Shown here: piece by piece, positions 1-6,933 of the stretch | Layout of the letters: every line of letters begins with the position of its first letter | How positions within the stretch are numbered: position 1 is the stretch's first letter | Source: Armatimonadetes bacterium UBA1398 | GTDB lineage: Bacteria; Armatimonadota; Zipacnadia; UBA1398 | Assembly: GCA_002305165.1 (NCBI GenBank) | Contig: DBQI01000012.1 | Coordinates: 1,138 to 24,058, forward strand | DNA length: 22,921 nucleotides | Direction: 5' to 3' | Notes under the pieces: model-generated | The model's input: the letters and a program-made list of their open reading frames with translations, nothing else | Database searches by the model: none | What the model was told of the DNA's origin: nothing | Program-made: the position numbers and the translations under genes

Positions 1-348
1 CACTACAAGGCCGCGCTGCGGGTGTACACCGAGGAGGCGGCGCCCCGGGACCGAGTACGGACGCTCGGCAGTGCGGCCTTGGCGTTAGCCACGGCCGATG
101 ACTCGCGCGAACGATTGCGGGCGGTCCCCTTCGCGGTGGAGGCCACGCGGCTCGATCCCGACGATCCGAACACGTGGTATCTCTTGGCGTGCTGCTACTT
201 CGAGGTGGAGCGCTGGTCCGAGGCCGTCGAGGCGTGGGACCGAGCCCTGGCCCTCGACCCCAGCTACGTCGACGACTACGATGCTTACGAGGGCCTCGAG
301 CTTAGGGAGATGGTCAAGGAGGCGCGACGCCGCGCCGCGGAGGCATAG
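1..348 (+). CDS. TPR-repeat protein, C-terminal part (5' end outside window)
   Basis: The reading frame is open from base 1 to a TAG at 346-348, so only the last 115 residues are seen and the true start lies upstream. A clear tetratricopeptide repeat is visible around residues 55-89 (NTWYLLACCYFEVERW, then AVEAWDRALALDP), with the small and large residues at the usual TPR spacing. An earlier, weaker helical pair precedes it (residues 1-50). TPR proteins are scaffolds for protein-protein contacts, so no enzymatic role can be given. The C-terminus is a charged helix ending EARRRAAEA. There is no sign of frameshift. The gene is followed by decayed DNA rather than by an operon partner. The partner upstream is not visible. 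Confidence 0.75.
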   Translation, partial: HYKAALRVYTEEAAPRDRVRTLGSAALALATADDSRERLRAVPFAVEATRLDPDDPNTWYLLACCYFEVERWSEAVEAWDRALALDPSYVDDYDAYEGLELREMVKEARRRAAEA

Positions 349-776
349 CTAGCCGGGTGAGGGTGTCGGCCACGATCACCTCGGACTTGGAGCGAGCAGG
401 TTCGCCCATCGCCGTCCGATGCACCAAGTGGGGCGCCAGAAACGGCCCGTCATCCGGGTGCTGTGTCGCCCTCGACCTGGTGCGCGGGTTCCTGGCCGGG
501 CTGTAGGGGGCCCGGCAGCCAGCACGAGCGATCTCATCCCGGTCACACCTCGGTGTCCATGCTGCAGGCCCGCAGCGAGGCCGTCCGCCACCGGCTCCCT
601 GTTCGCCAGAGAGGTGTTCATTCCCGCACCCGTGAAGTGCTTGTGAGGTCCGGTGGCGCTCCGGCCGAGGACCCGCCTGGGTGGGCCGTCTCAGATGGAG
701 AGTCACGTCAGGGCCTGCGCTCGGCTATGGTGGACGTCCCCGTTACGCCGATCCGGGAAGGGGGGCACAGACGTCG
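349..776. other. Gene-free, apparently decayed region
   Basis: This 428-nt stretch holds no convincing gene on either strand. Short open frames cross it in several frames, but none shows a recognisable domain, a good ribosome site or a consistent composition. One GC-rich inverted repeat is visible (GCCGGG at 495-500 with CCCGGC at 511-516, 10-nt loop). No direct repeats of CRISPR size were seen. The right end carries a strong purine-rich Shine-Dalgarno-like tract (GGGAAGGGGGG, 755-765) that belongs to the cas3 relic starting at 777. The stretch is most likely the remains of genes lost with that relic. Confidence 0.5.
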
Positions 777-1085
777 ATGGGCACTTCCGATCCTACCTCT
801 ACACTATGGGCGAAGCGAGACCAGAGGAGCGGCACGTCGCACCCCTTGCTCCACCACTTGCTCGACACCGCCAACGTAGCCGGCAGGCTGTGGAGCACCG
901 GATGCCGCCGACCGTGCGGCAGCGCCTGGCCGCCGCGATGGGGCTGGACCCCGACGGCGCCCGCAGCCTAGCATCCCTCATCGCCGGGCTCCGTAGCGGC
1001 CTTGACCCGCGCGCGATGCTGGACGCGGCGGGGTGTTCCGCAGCTCGCGGCCACCCCGCAAGACGCCTTGGCCGCCCTCGAGAGA
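777..1085 (+). pseudogene. cas3: cas3 relic: N-terminal HD-nuclease domain, frameshifted and truncated
   Basis: An ATG at 777 follows a strong ribosome site (755-765). The frame first reads LWAKRDQRSGTSHPLLHHLL, then DTANVAGRLW. This matches the start of the Cas3 HD domain in type I CRISPR systems, where a W-x-K-S motif is followed by HPLxxHxLDVAAVA. At about 890 the reading must move to another frame (one lost base is the simplest change) to continue as PPTVRQRLAAAMGLDPDGAR and SLIAGL, the helix before the expected HDxGK motif. That catalytic motif is missing. The text runs to RSGLDPRAMLDAAG and dissolves by about 1085, next to the stop of the convergent Clp gene. About 90 of more than 800 codons remain, so it cannot make a working nuclease-helicase. 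No other cas genes or repeats are seen. Assignment rests on motif recognition alone. Confidence 0.6.
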
Positions 1086-1087
1086 AC

Positions 1088-3811
1088 TCAGCCCAGGGCT
1101 ATCACCAGCTCGTGCTTCTCCAGATCGTGCCACCGGCGCACCGCTCCAGGACCGATCCCGTCAAGCCGGGCTGCGCGCGCTCGTTCGATCGCAGCCTCGG
1201 CGGTCTGGCGAATGACGTCCGCGGGCGCGTCAGCGCTATGGATCTTCACCCGTCCGCGCTCGCGCTCGGACAAGGTCATGAGGCCTGCCTCGATGGCCGC
1301 CGAATCGGCGCCGGGCGGCACGATGAGGCCCAGCGACACCCGGGGTGCACCGTCCAATAGCCGGTCGACAACTTTGACGACTTCCTCGACGGGTTCGTCT
1401 GGCCTCGGTAGCACCAGGACGTCGTTGAACCCCAGGCTAGTATCGACCGCCAGCATGTCAGCCACGGCTGGCTCCGTGCAGCGCTCTATCTGAGCATCCG
1501 GCCACAGGCACGGGAGGGAGTCAGCGACTGCGCCCGCCGGGTCGAGGACAAGCAAGGGTACGGGCGCTCTGCCTCCGCTCTGCGCATAGCTCGGGTAGTA
1601 GATGAGGCGGATGGCGGTGACGTTGGCCCAGGCTCTGGGCTGGCACTGCTCCGCCGCGCCGACCTCCTGGGATAGTAGCCGGTCGATGACGCTCGCGGCG
1701 CTGCGCGCCCCGAGGCGGCCATCCGCCATCCGCGCGATGCGGTGGACGAGGGATGACGCATCGTACCGGAGGTTCCTGCCGACCGCCTCAAGCTTCTCAG
1801 CGAACTCCTCGAGGCGCTGCTCGACGATGCGCTCTATGGCATCCAGCCCGAGCCGCTCGAACCGGATGATCGCGCTGAACCGTCCCAGCAACTCGCGCGG
1901 GAAGCCTGCGGCCAACATTGCTTCCGCCACCTCGTGCCCGGTTACGGGGCGAGGCTCGCCCTCGTCCGAACTCAGGAAGCCCATGGGCGTGCGGCGGTCC
2001 CTCTCGCCCGCGTTGGTCGTCGCGATGACGTAGCAGTGTCGGAGGCTGGCGACGAAGCCCCTGCCATCGGTGACACTCCCCTCCTCTAGGGCCTGCAGGA
2101 AGAGGTTCCACACTTCAGGGTGGGCCTTCTCGAACTCGTCGAGGAGCAGGACGCAGTGGGGAGTCTGGCGCAGGGGCCGGGTCAGCGTCCCCCCCTCGCC
2201 ATAGCCGACGTACCCCGGCGTCGAACCGAGGAGCTTGCTGATCGCCAACTCCTCTTGCGAGTACTCGCTCATATCCAGGCGAACCAGCCGCGAGGTCGAT
2301 CCGAACAGCCCTCGAGCCAGCATCTCGGCGCAGTAGGTCTTGCCCACTCCGCTGGGGCCCGCCAGAAGCAGCGCGCATCGGGGCTTGGTGCTGTCGCGGA
2401 GGGTGCTCCGCGCCTGTAGCACCTGGCGCCGCACCTCGGCCGTGGCGGCATCTTGGCCGATGACCCGGCTCAGGCTCTCGATGAGAGCGGTCGCCTCCTC
2501 GCCCACATCCCTGCCGATAGGGGCCGCGATCTCCGCGGACAGCACCGCGTGGAGGTCGGACAGGGTGAGGCAGGCGTCTCGCTCGGATGGGGACTGTCCC
2601 TCCTCCATCCCCGGGAGCACACCCTCCGCCTTCAGCTGACGCAATGCGGCCGAGCGGCTCAGGAGCGCGATGGAGCGCGCCGGGTCGCTGGTATCCGCCG
2701 CATACTGGCCGGCCAATGCCAAGACGTCGTCGAGCAGGCAGCTTGGTATGGAGATGTGATGATGCTCCTCGAGCAGAGCGGCATGCGCGGCTAGGATGGC
2801 ACGCACCGCCTCCGTTGCAGGCTCGGGCACGCGAACGATCACGAAACGGCGCCGAAGCGCCCCGTCGGCCTGCACGTATCTGGCGTACTCCGCCTCCGTC
2901 GTCGAGGAGATGATCCGAAGCCTGCCGTCAGCGATGGCCGGTTTGAGCGCATCCATCACGCTGTAGCCGGACTCGCTGTCACGGCCGAGACCAGCGAAGG
3001 CGTGGAACTCATCCATGAAGAGCACGAGATCCGTGCGGGCGCTGGCGGCCTTGAGAAATGACTCGACCTGCTCCTCGAGTTGGCCCCGGTACTTGGTGCC
3101 GGATATGAACCGGTTCGCGGTGAGCTCCACGACATGACACCCCCGGAGTTGGGAGGGCACCCGGTCCTCGAGGATTCGCCGCGCGAGTTCCAGTGCGATG
3201 GCGGTCTTGCCTACGCCAGCGGGCCCCAGGAGCATCACGCTGCGCTGATTCCTTTGGATGAGTCCGGCCATGGTATCAATCATAACGGCGTCGCGCCCGA
3301 TCAGTTGGGGCAGCCCGGAGACCGCCTCCTGCGTCGTCAGGACCCGGCCGAACCGCGTCACCGACGAGGGCAGTTGCCTGGGCCTTACCTCGATCTGCGC
3401 GACCGGACACAGACAGTTCCGCAATCGGTCGTAACGGTCGGCCGGAAGCGTCTGGCGCACGCTGTTCTGAAGGAGCAAGCCAGCGCAGAACTCCGCTGGG
3501 CCAACCGGCCGCCCCGTCTCGTTCTTGCGCCGTCTGGACCACTCGGCGGCCTCGGCGAGTGATGGCGCTACCGTCATGGATCCTACCGGTTGCTGATTGC
3601 CCTCAGCGATCTGGAACTCAGGGGGGACCTCGAGGTCCGAGCTGCGTACGCTCCACTGGGTGACCAAGGAACTGCGTATCGGTTCCTGCTGAAGCAGGAA
3701 CCAGAACACGTGGTGTGCTTCCAGATAAGAGCTGCCCAACTTGGCTGCCAGGGACTTGGACGCCTTTAGGTACTCAATGCACTCGTCGGATAGGTGATCG
3801 GTGATACCCAC
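1088..3811 (-). CDS. Divergent Clp-type double AAA+ unfoldase with C-terminal alpha/beta extension
   Basis: This 907-aa protein starts at a GTG (3811) preceded by GGAGG (3822-3826). It is a ring-forming ATPase that should unfold or remodel proteins in the cytoplasm. Residues 1-150 resemble the Clp N domain (helices with EAHHVFWFLL and PAEFCAGLLL). AAA-1 has Walker A GPAGVGKT (196-203), the pore loop GTKYRGQLEE (238-247) and Walker B LVLFMDE (D267, E268). AAA-2 has Walker A GPSGVGKT (485-492), the pore loop TPGYVGYGEGG (531-541), Walker B LLLDE (D558, E559), TTNAG (598-602) and sensor-2 GAR (701-703). There is no coiled-coil middle domain between the rings, so it is closer to ClpA than to ClpB. 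PMGF (609-612) sits where ClpA has IGL. Residues 740-907 form a predicted alpha/beta domain not usual in the family. It lies 110 nt downstream of the YbjN-like gene on the same strand, suggesting an operon. The specific substrate and partner are unknown. Confidence 0.88.
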   Translation of the reverse strand: MGITDHLSDECIEYLKASKSLAAKLGSSYLEAHHVFWFLLQQEPIRSSLVTQWSVRSSDLEVPPEFQIAEGNQQPVGSMTVAPSLAEAAEWSRRRKNETGRPVGPAEFCAGLLLQNSVRQTLPADRYDRLRNCLCPVAQIEVRPRQLPSSVTRFGRVLTTQEAVSGLPQLIGRDAVMIDTMAGLIQRNQRSVMLLGPAGVGKTAIALELARRILEDRVPSQLRGCHVVELTANRFISGTKYRGQLEEQVESFLKAASARTDLVLFMDEFHAFAGLGRDSESGYSVMDALKPAIADGRLRIISSTTEAEYARYVQADGALRRRFVIVRVPEPATEAVRAILAAHAALLEEHHHISIPSCLLDDVLALAGQYAADTSDPARSIALLSRSAALRQLKAEGVLPGMEEGQSPSERDACLTLSDLHAVLSAEIAAPIGRDVGEEATALIESLSRVIGQDAATAEVRRQVLQARSTLRDSTKPRCALLLAGPSGVGKTYCAEMLARGLFGSTSRLVRLDMSEYSQEELAISKLLGSTPGYVGYGEGGTLTRPLRQTPHCVLLLDEFEKAHPEVWNLFLQALEEGSVTDGRGFVASLRHCYVIATTNAGERDRRTPMGFLSSDEGEPRPVTGHEVAEAMLAAGFPRELLGRFSAIIRFERLGLDAIERIVEQRLEEFAEKLEAVGRNLRYDASSLVHRIARMADGRLGARSAASVIDRLLSQEVGAAEQCQPRAWANVTAIRLIYYPSYAQSGGRAPVPLLVLDPAGAVADSLPCLWPDAQIERCTEPAVADMLAVDTSLGFNDVLVLPRPDEPVEEVVKVVDRLLDGAPRVSLGLIVPPGADSAAIEAGLMTLSERERGRVKIHSADAPADVIRQTAEAAIERARAARLDGIGPGAVRRWHDLEKHELVIALG

Positions 3812-3865
3812 GGGACGCTAACCTCCATGTGCAGGGCACATCGCCATAGGGGGTGCAAGCGAGAC

Positions 3866-3903
3866 CGGACAGCCGACCCCAAATGGCGGCGATCGGCTGT
3901 CCG
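3866..3903. promoter_or_regulatory. Perfect 11-bp inverted repeat in the spacer between the YbjN-like and Clp genes
   Basis: CGGACAGCCGA (3866-3876) pairs perfectly with TCGGCTGTCCG (3893-3903) across a 16-nt loop, inside the 110-nt gap between the two minus-strand genes. As RNA this is a stable GC-rich stem. No U-tract follows it in the direction of transcription, so a simple intrinsic terminator is unlikely. It could be an attenuator, an mRNA-processing or stability element that sets different levels of the two proteins, or a protein-binding operator for a second promoter in the gap. Confidence 0.5.
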
Positions 3904-3921
3904 CTGTGTGCACAAGCCGTG

Positions 3922-5364
3922 CTAGATAGTTTCTGCCGTGCCACCGAGCAGCTCGCGCGCCTTCGCTCCCACAGTGTAGGGAGCCAGTCCATCATTGTCC
4001 CTATAGGCCAGGAGCCCCTTGTCGGCCAATCGCGCGATGGTACCGAGCGTCTCTCGAGCCTGAATTCCTGGGCTAAGCAGCAGATCGATCGGCGCGGGAC
4101 CGATAGCGGCCTGGTCGAGCTCTCCCACCCGCGACAGGGTGAGGATCACAAGCTCCTCGTTCGGCTTCACTCCCATATCGCCTGCCAGCGCCGAGGTGCG
4201 GTAGTTGTGTCCCGCAGCCTCGGATCCAGCACGCAGCTCTAGCAACACGGGCCAGATCTCGTCGCGAAGGTGATCCAGCCTCGAGGGGGCGGCCGCATCT
4301 GGAGGCCCCACTGAGTCGACGGCGCGGCGGACTTGGTCCAACCACTCGGCCTCGGTCACGGGGGCGCTGGGAAGCTCCGCGACATCCATGGGCGGCGGGG
4401 GCGGTGCCCAGTCGAAGGGCAGTACGTCCGCCAGCCGACAGAGGAAGCCCTCGGTGAGACGGTACGGGGCAACTCCGTCGCCGTCCGACGAGCAGATCAC
4501 ATCGGCGTCGGCGAGCCGCTGAATCACCCCTATCGTCTCAGGGACGTCCTGACCGGGCGAGTAGACGAAGTCGATCTCCTTGGTATCGATCCGGAGATCG
4601 CCGAGTTTCTGCCGGGCGAGCATGAAGAGGACAACGAGTTCGTCCTCACGCGAGAGCCCCAGTGCGTGAGCGGTCTCGACGGTGATGTAGCGCTGTCCCG
4701 CTGCTGTTGACTCCTCCCTGAGCGCCTGGATCCGGGGCCACACCGTCTCGCGAAGGGTCGTCAGTTCGCCCTCGCCCAGCATCAGCGGGCTGCAAAGCGC
4801 GTTGAGGGCATCGGCCACCGCCGACAGCCATTGCCCCTCGTCTACCGGGGCGGCGGGGAGTGAGTCGACGTCGAAGCGAGCTTCCGGCGCAAGCCCGCGA
4901 AGCTGTTCGAGCATCCGGGCGAACTCCCCGCTGAGGCCGGATTCGGGTGCTTCAGGGGTCTTGCCGAAGGCGACTTGGCGCAGTTCCTCAACGCTGACGC
5001 ACGCCTCGTGCCTCACCGTTTGCAGGCTGCGCATGAACTGCCGCTGGGTCATCTCGCCGTCTTCGACAGGGAACACAAAGCAGCAGTCGACCTCGCCGTC
5101 CCTTGGGTCGAAACCGAAGTGACCGATCTTGCGCCCGTACGTGTGGTTAGCCATCCACTTCAGGCACTCGAGCATGTGCGGCGTGCCTTCCAGGTTGAAC
5201 ACCTGGGGTGCCCGAAACCTCACAGCCCCGCCATCCTCGGTGATCTCGACGAGCACGTTCTGGGTCCCGAAAGGCACCACGATGTCAGGTCGCCCCTCGA
5301 ATACCGCGTAGACCAACTCCTCGTCGTCCAGATAGCCTTTGATCGTCTCGATATCGATGGACAC
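3922..5364 (-). CDS. Unrecognised protein: YbjN/secretion-chaperone-like N-terminus plus two copies of a novel ~145-aa domain
   Basis: This 480-aa protein (GTG at 5364) has no function I can name. Residues 1-135 have the alternating beta/alpha pattern of YbjN-like (type III secretion chaperone-like) domains, including FGFDPRDGEVDCCFVFPVED and a following helix TQRQFMRSLQTV. Two tandem copies follow, at about 169-313 and 330-473, joined by a run of six prolines (321-326). Shared positions include LPxAPVxExxW near the start, AAGxxYxT in the middle, SPGxxxxETxGxIxRLAD, and a final DxDGxAPYxxT. The C-terminal half of each copy looks like a winged helix. No signal peptide or membrane segment is present, so it should be cytoplasmic. 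It is the first gene of a two-gene unit with the Clp ATPase, which suggests an adaptor or substrate-recognition role (inference). An in-frame ATG at 5385 is the alternative start, but it lacks a ribosome site. Confidence 0.72.
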   Translation of the reverse strand: MSIDIETIKGYLDDEELVYAVFEGRPDIVVPFGTQNVLVEITEDGGAVRFRAPQVFNLEGTPHMLECLKWMANHTYGRKIGHFGFDPRDGEVDCCFVFPVEDGEMTQRQFMRSLQTVRHEACVSVEELRQVAFGKTPEAPESGLSGEFARMLEQLRGLAPEARFDVDSLPAAPVDEGQWLSAVADALNALCSPLMLGEGELTTLRETVWPRIQALREESTAAGQRYITVETAHALGLSREDELVVLFMLARQKLGDLRIDTKEIDFVYSPGQDVPETIGVIQRLADADVICSSDGDGVAPYRLTEGFLCRLADVLPFDWAPPPPPMDVAELPSAPVTEAEWLDQVRRAVDSVGPPDAAAPSRLDHLRDEIWPVLLELRAGSEAAGHNYRTSALAGDMGVKPNEELVILTLSRVGELDQAAIGPAPIDLLLSPGIQARETLGTIARLADKGLLAYRDNDGLAPYTVGAKARELLGGTAETI

Positions 5365-5373
5365 GCAACCCCA

Positions 5374-5379
5374 CTCCCT
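5374..5379 (-). promoter_or_regulatory. Ribosome binding site (AGGGAG) that favours the GTG start at 5364
   Basis: On the minus strand AGGGAG lies nine bases upstream of the GTG at 5364. It also falls inside the codons that would follow the upstream ATG at 5385. That ATG itself has no purine-rich tract at a useful distance. The site therefore supports a protein beginning M-S-I-D-I-E, seven residues shorter than the longest reading. Confidence 0.5.
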
Positions 5380-5385
5380 AGACAT

Positions 5386-5530
5386 GATCTTGCGGCCGTT
5401 GATACCTGGTCATCCTATTATGGAGTTCGTTGGTCGCATCTCCCCACCTGCTTGCCGCAAGCTCTAGGACATTGCATTATGTTTGGATAGCAAGAAGGAG
5501 CATGTGTAGGGTTGCTGGAGATCAGTGGGC
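5386..5530. promoter_or_regulatory. Upstream region of the YbjN-Clp unit with a palindromic operator-like site
   Basis: This gap between the YbjN-like gene and the transposase relic should hold the promoter of the two-gene unit. A perfect odd palindrome, GCTTGC-C-GCAAGC, occupies 5450-5462. A related half-site CTTGC recurs at 5389-5393, close to the start codon. No convincing sigma-70 -35/-10 pair could be assigned for the minus strand, although CATAAT (read on the minus strand around 5416-5421) could be a -10 element. The palindrome is a candidate repressor or activator site; the binding protein is unknown. Confidence 0.3.
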
Positions 5531-5933
5531 ATGAATAGCGAGCATGTTACTGAGCATCCGGCGGTGTTGAGTCTCTTCGAAGCATTGCAGTCGGTCCCCG
5601 ATCATCACTTTGGACGCCCTCTACGCCACACGAGAGTTCTGTCAAGAGATCGCCCAAAGGGGGGGGCACTACCTCGTCGGCCTGAAAGGCAATCAGCCGA
5701 TGCTCCATCTGGAGGCGCGGCTCTTCTTCCAGGAGCAGCCCCCACGCGCACTACTCCGCGCCACGTCACGGACCCGTCATGGCTCTCGCCACGAGATCCG
5801 CCAACTCCGCGCAGGGCCCACGCTCCTCCCCTGCCGCTCACCCAACATCGCCGCCGCTCTACGAACGTTCAGCTACCGACCACGAGCGGCCATACGACTA
5901 ATCACAACACCGCCATGCACGATAATGAAATGA
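5531..5933 (+). pseudogene. ISAs1-family-like transposase relic (C-terminal half, frameshifted, internally deleted)
   Basis: Three pieces of a DDE transposase are seen in order. HPAVLSLFEALQSV (about 5555-5596) lies in one frame. A shift of frame leads to IITLDALYATREFCQE and then GGHYLVGLKGNQPMLH (about 5601-5708), the region around the second half of the catalytic core in ISAs1-type enzymes, with the K-x-N-Q motif. HGSRHEIRQLRA (about 5777-5812) follows, and after an internal deletion NIAAALRTFSYRPRAAIRL (about 5845-5900) corresponds to the usual C-terminal tail. The N-terminal half is absent and no terminal inverted repeats were recognised. It is a dead fragment of an insertion sequence, and it marks the right edge of the YbjN-Clp unit as a recombination-prone site. 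The family name rests on remembered motifs. Confidence 0.7.
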
Positions 5934-5983
5934 CCCTGCCCTATTGGTCGAAGGCAGATATGTCACTTGGCGTCCGTCGCACA

Positions 5984-6550
5984 CTAATGCGTCTGTCGCG
6001 AGATGAGACTCAGGAACTCCTGTCGGGTTGAAGGGTCGGACCGGAACGTACCCAGCACCGACGAAGTGGTCATGATCGAGTTCTGCTTCTCAACGCCGCG
6101 CATCATCATGCATAGGTGACGGCACTCGATCACCACGCCAACTCCTTGGCCCTTGGCCGCCTGCATCACAGCCTTGGCGATCTGCGTCGTCATCCGCTCC
6201 TGGTTCTGGAGCCGCCTCGCATAGCAGTCGGCGATCCTGGCGAGCTTGCTCACTCCGAGGATGCGCTCCTGCGAGACATAGCCGATGTGGCAGCGGCCGT
6301 AGAAGGGCAGCATGTGGTGCTCACACAGGCTATAGATCTCGATGTTGTGGGCGATGATCATATTGTTGAGTTCGCACTCGAATGTCGCGCCCGAGGTGAT
6401 CTCGCGCGGGTCCTCGCGGTAGCCCCGGGTGAGCACGTGCCAGGTCTCGGCAACGCGGCTGGGGGTGCGCTCCAGCCCCTCCCGATTGGGATCCTCGCCC
6501 AACTCGATGAGCAGTTCACGGATGAGCTGCTCCACACGCTCCTTGTTCAT
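5984..6550 (-). CDS. folE: GTP cyclohydrolase I (FolE type)
   Basis: This 188-aa enzyme converts GTP to 7,8-dihydroneopterin triphosphate, the first step of folate and other pterin synthesis in the cytoplasm. The zinc ligands are present: C76 and H79 in SLCEHHMLPF and C147 in CRHLCMMMRG. The GTP-site segments around RTPSRVAETW (28-37) and HIGYVS (88-93) are also present. The length is normal for the short bacterial form. The ATG at 6550 was chosen because the preceding in-frame codons run into folB and show no homology. GAGAGG lies about 11 bases upstream. The gene is the third of a tight minus-strand unit, 14 nt after the folB stop, and it ends close to a dead transposase. Confidence 0.97.
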   Translation of the reverse strand: MNKERVEQLIRELLIELGEDPNREGLERTPSRVAETWHVLTRGYREDPREITSGATFECELNNMIIAHNIEIYSLCEHHMLPFYGRCHIGYVSQERILGVSKLARIADCYARRLQNQERMTTQIAKAVMQAAKGQGVGVVIECRHLCMMMRGVEKQNSIMTTSSVLGTFRSDPSTRQEFLSLISRQTH

Positions 6551-6564
6551 CAGCTCATGGCCTC

Positions 6565-6933
6565 TCAGGCATGCCGAACGCGGTAGATCCGCACTCCGGC
6601 CCCTCGCGCCGCCTTGATGGCGGCCGGTTTGGTGAGGGTGATATGGGCGGCCCGCACTCTGGGATCCTCCAGGCACATCTCGGCGATTCGCTCGGCGAGG
6701 CGCTCCAGCAGGTAGTCCGTGGTGTTACCGACGGCGCTTCGGATTCGCTTAGCGAGCGCTCCGTAGTCCACCGTGTCAGCAAGGTCGTCCGTGCGGCCGG
6801 GGAGGGATAGATCGACCTCAAGTTCGAGGTCGAGGAGCAGCTCCTGAGGCTGGCAGCGCTCGTCCTCCCCCACCCCTATAACACACTCCAGTCTCAGCTC
6901 TCGTAGCATGATCCGGTCGGTCTCTCTATCCAT
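6565..6933 (-). CDS. folB: Dihydroneopterin aldolase (FolB family)
   Basis: This 122-aa protein cleaves 7,8-dihydroneopterin to 6-hydroxymethyl-dihydropterin and glycolaldehyde in the folate pathway, and may also epimerise at C2'. Family features are visible in order: VIGVGEDERCQPQ near the N-terminus, DLELEVDL, TVDYGALAKRI, LLERLAERIAE with the conserved glutamate, and ITLTKPAAI with the catalytic lysine. The ATG at 6933 overlaps the end of the upstream SDR gene by 8 nt and has GAGGT four bases before it, which points to translational coupling. A GTG three codons earlier and an ATG at 6909 are alternatives. It sits between the SDR and folE genes of the same operon. Confidence 0.94.
   Translation of the reverse strand: MDRETDRIMLRELRLECVIGVGEDERCQPQELLLDLELEVDLSLPGRTDDLADTVDYGALAKRIRSAVGNTTDYLLERLAERIAEMCLEDPRVRAAHITLTKPAAIKAARGAGVRIYRVRHA

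Noticed and set aside
349..776. Possible CRISPR array near the cas3 relic
   Set aside because: No repeats of 25-40 nt at regular spacing could be seen.
653..1360. A 235-codon plus-strand frame, possible gene
   Set aside because: Its first part is the second frame of the cas3 relic and the rest runs antisense through the 3' end of the Clp gene; it has no independent homology or ribosome site.
3866..3903. Intrinsic terminator between the YbjN-like and Clp genes
   Set aside because: The stem is good but no U-tract follows in the direction of transcription, and the loop is long, so a terminator call is not supported.
5399..5422. Sigma-70 promoter on the plus strand (TTGATA with TATTAT)
   Set aside because: The spacing between the two hexamers is only about 11 bases, too short for a promoter.
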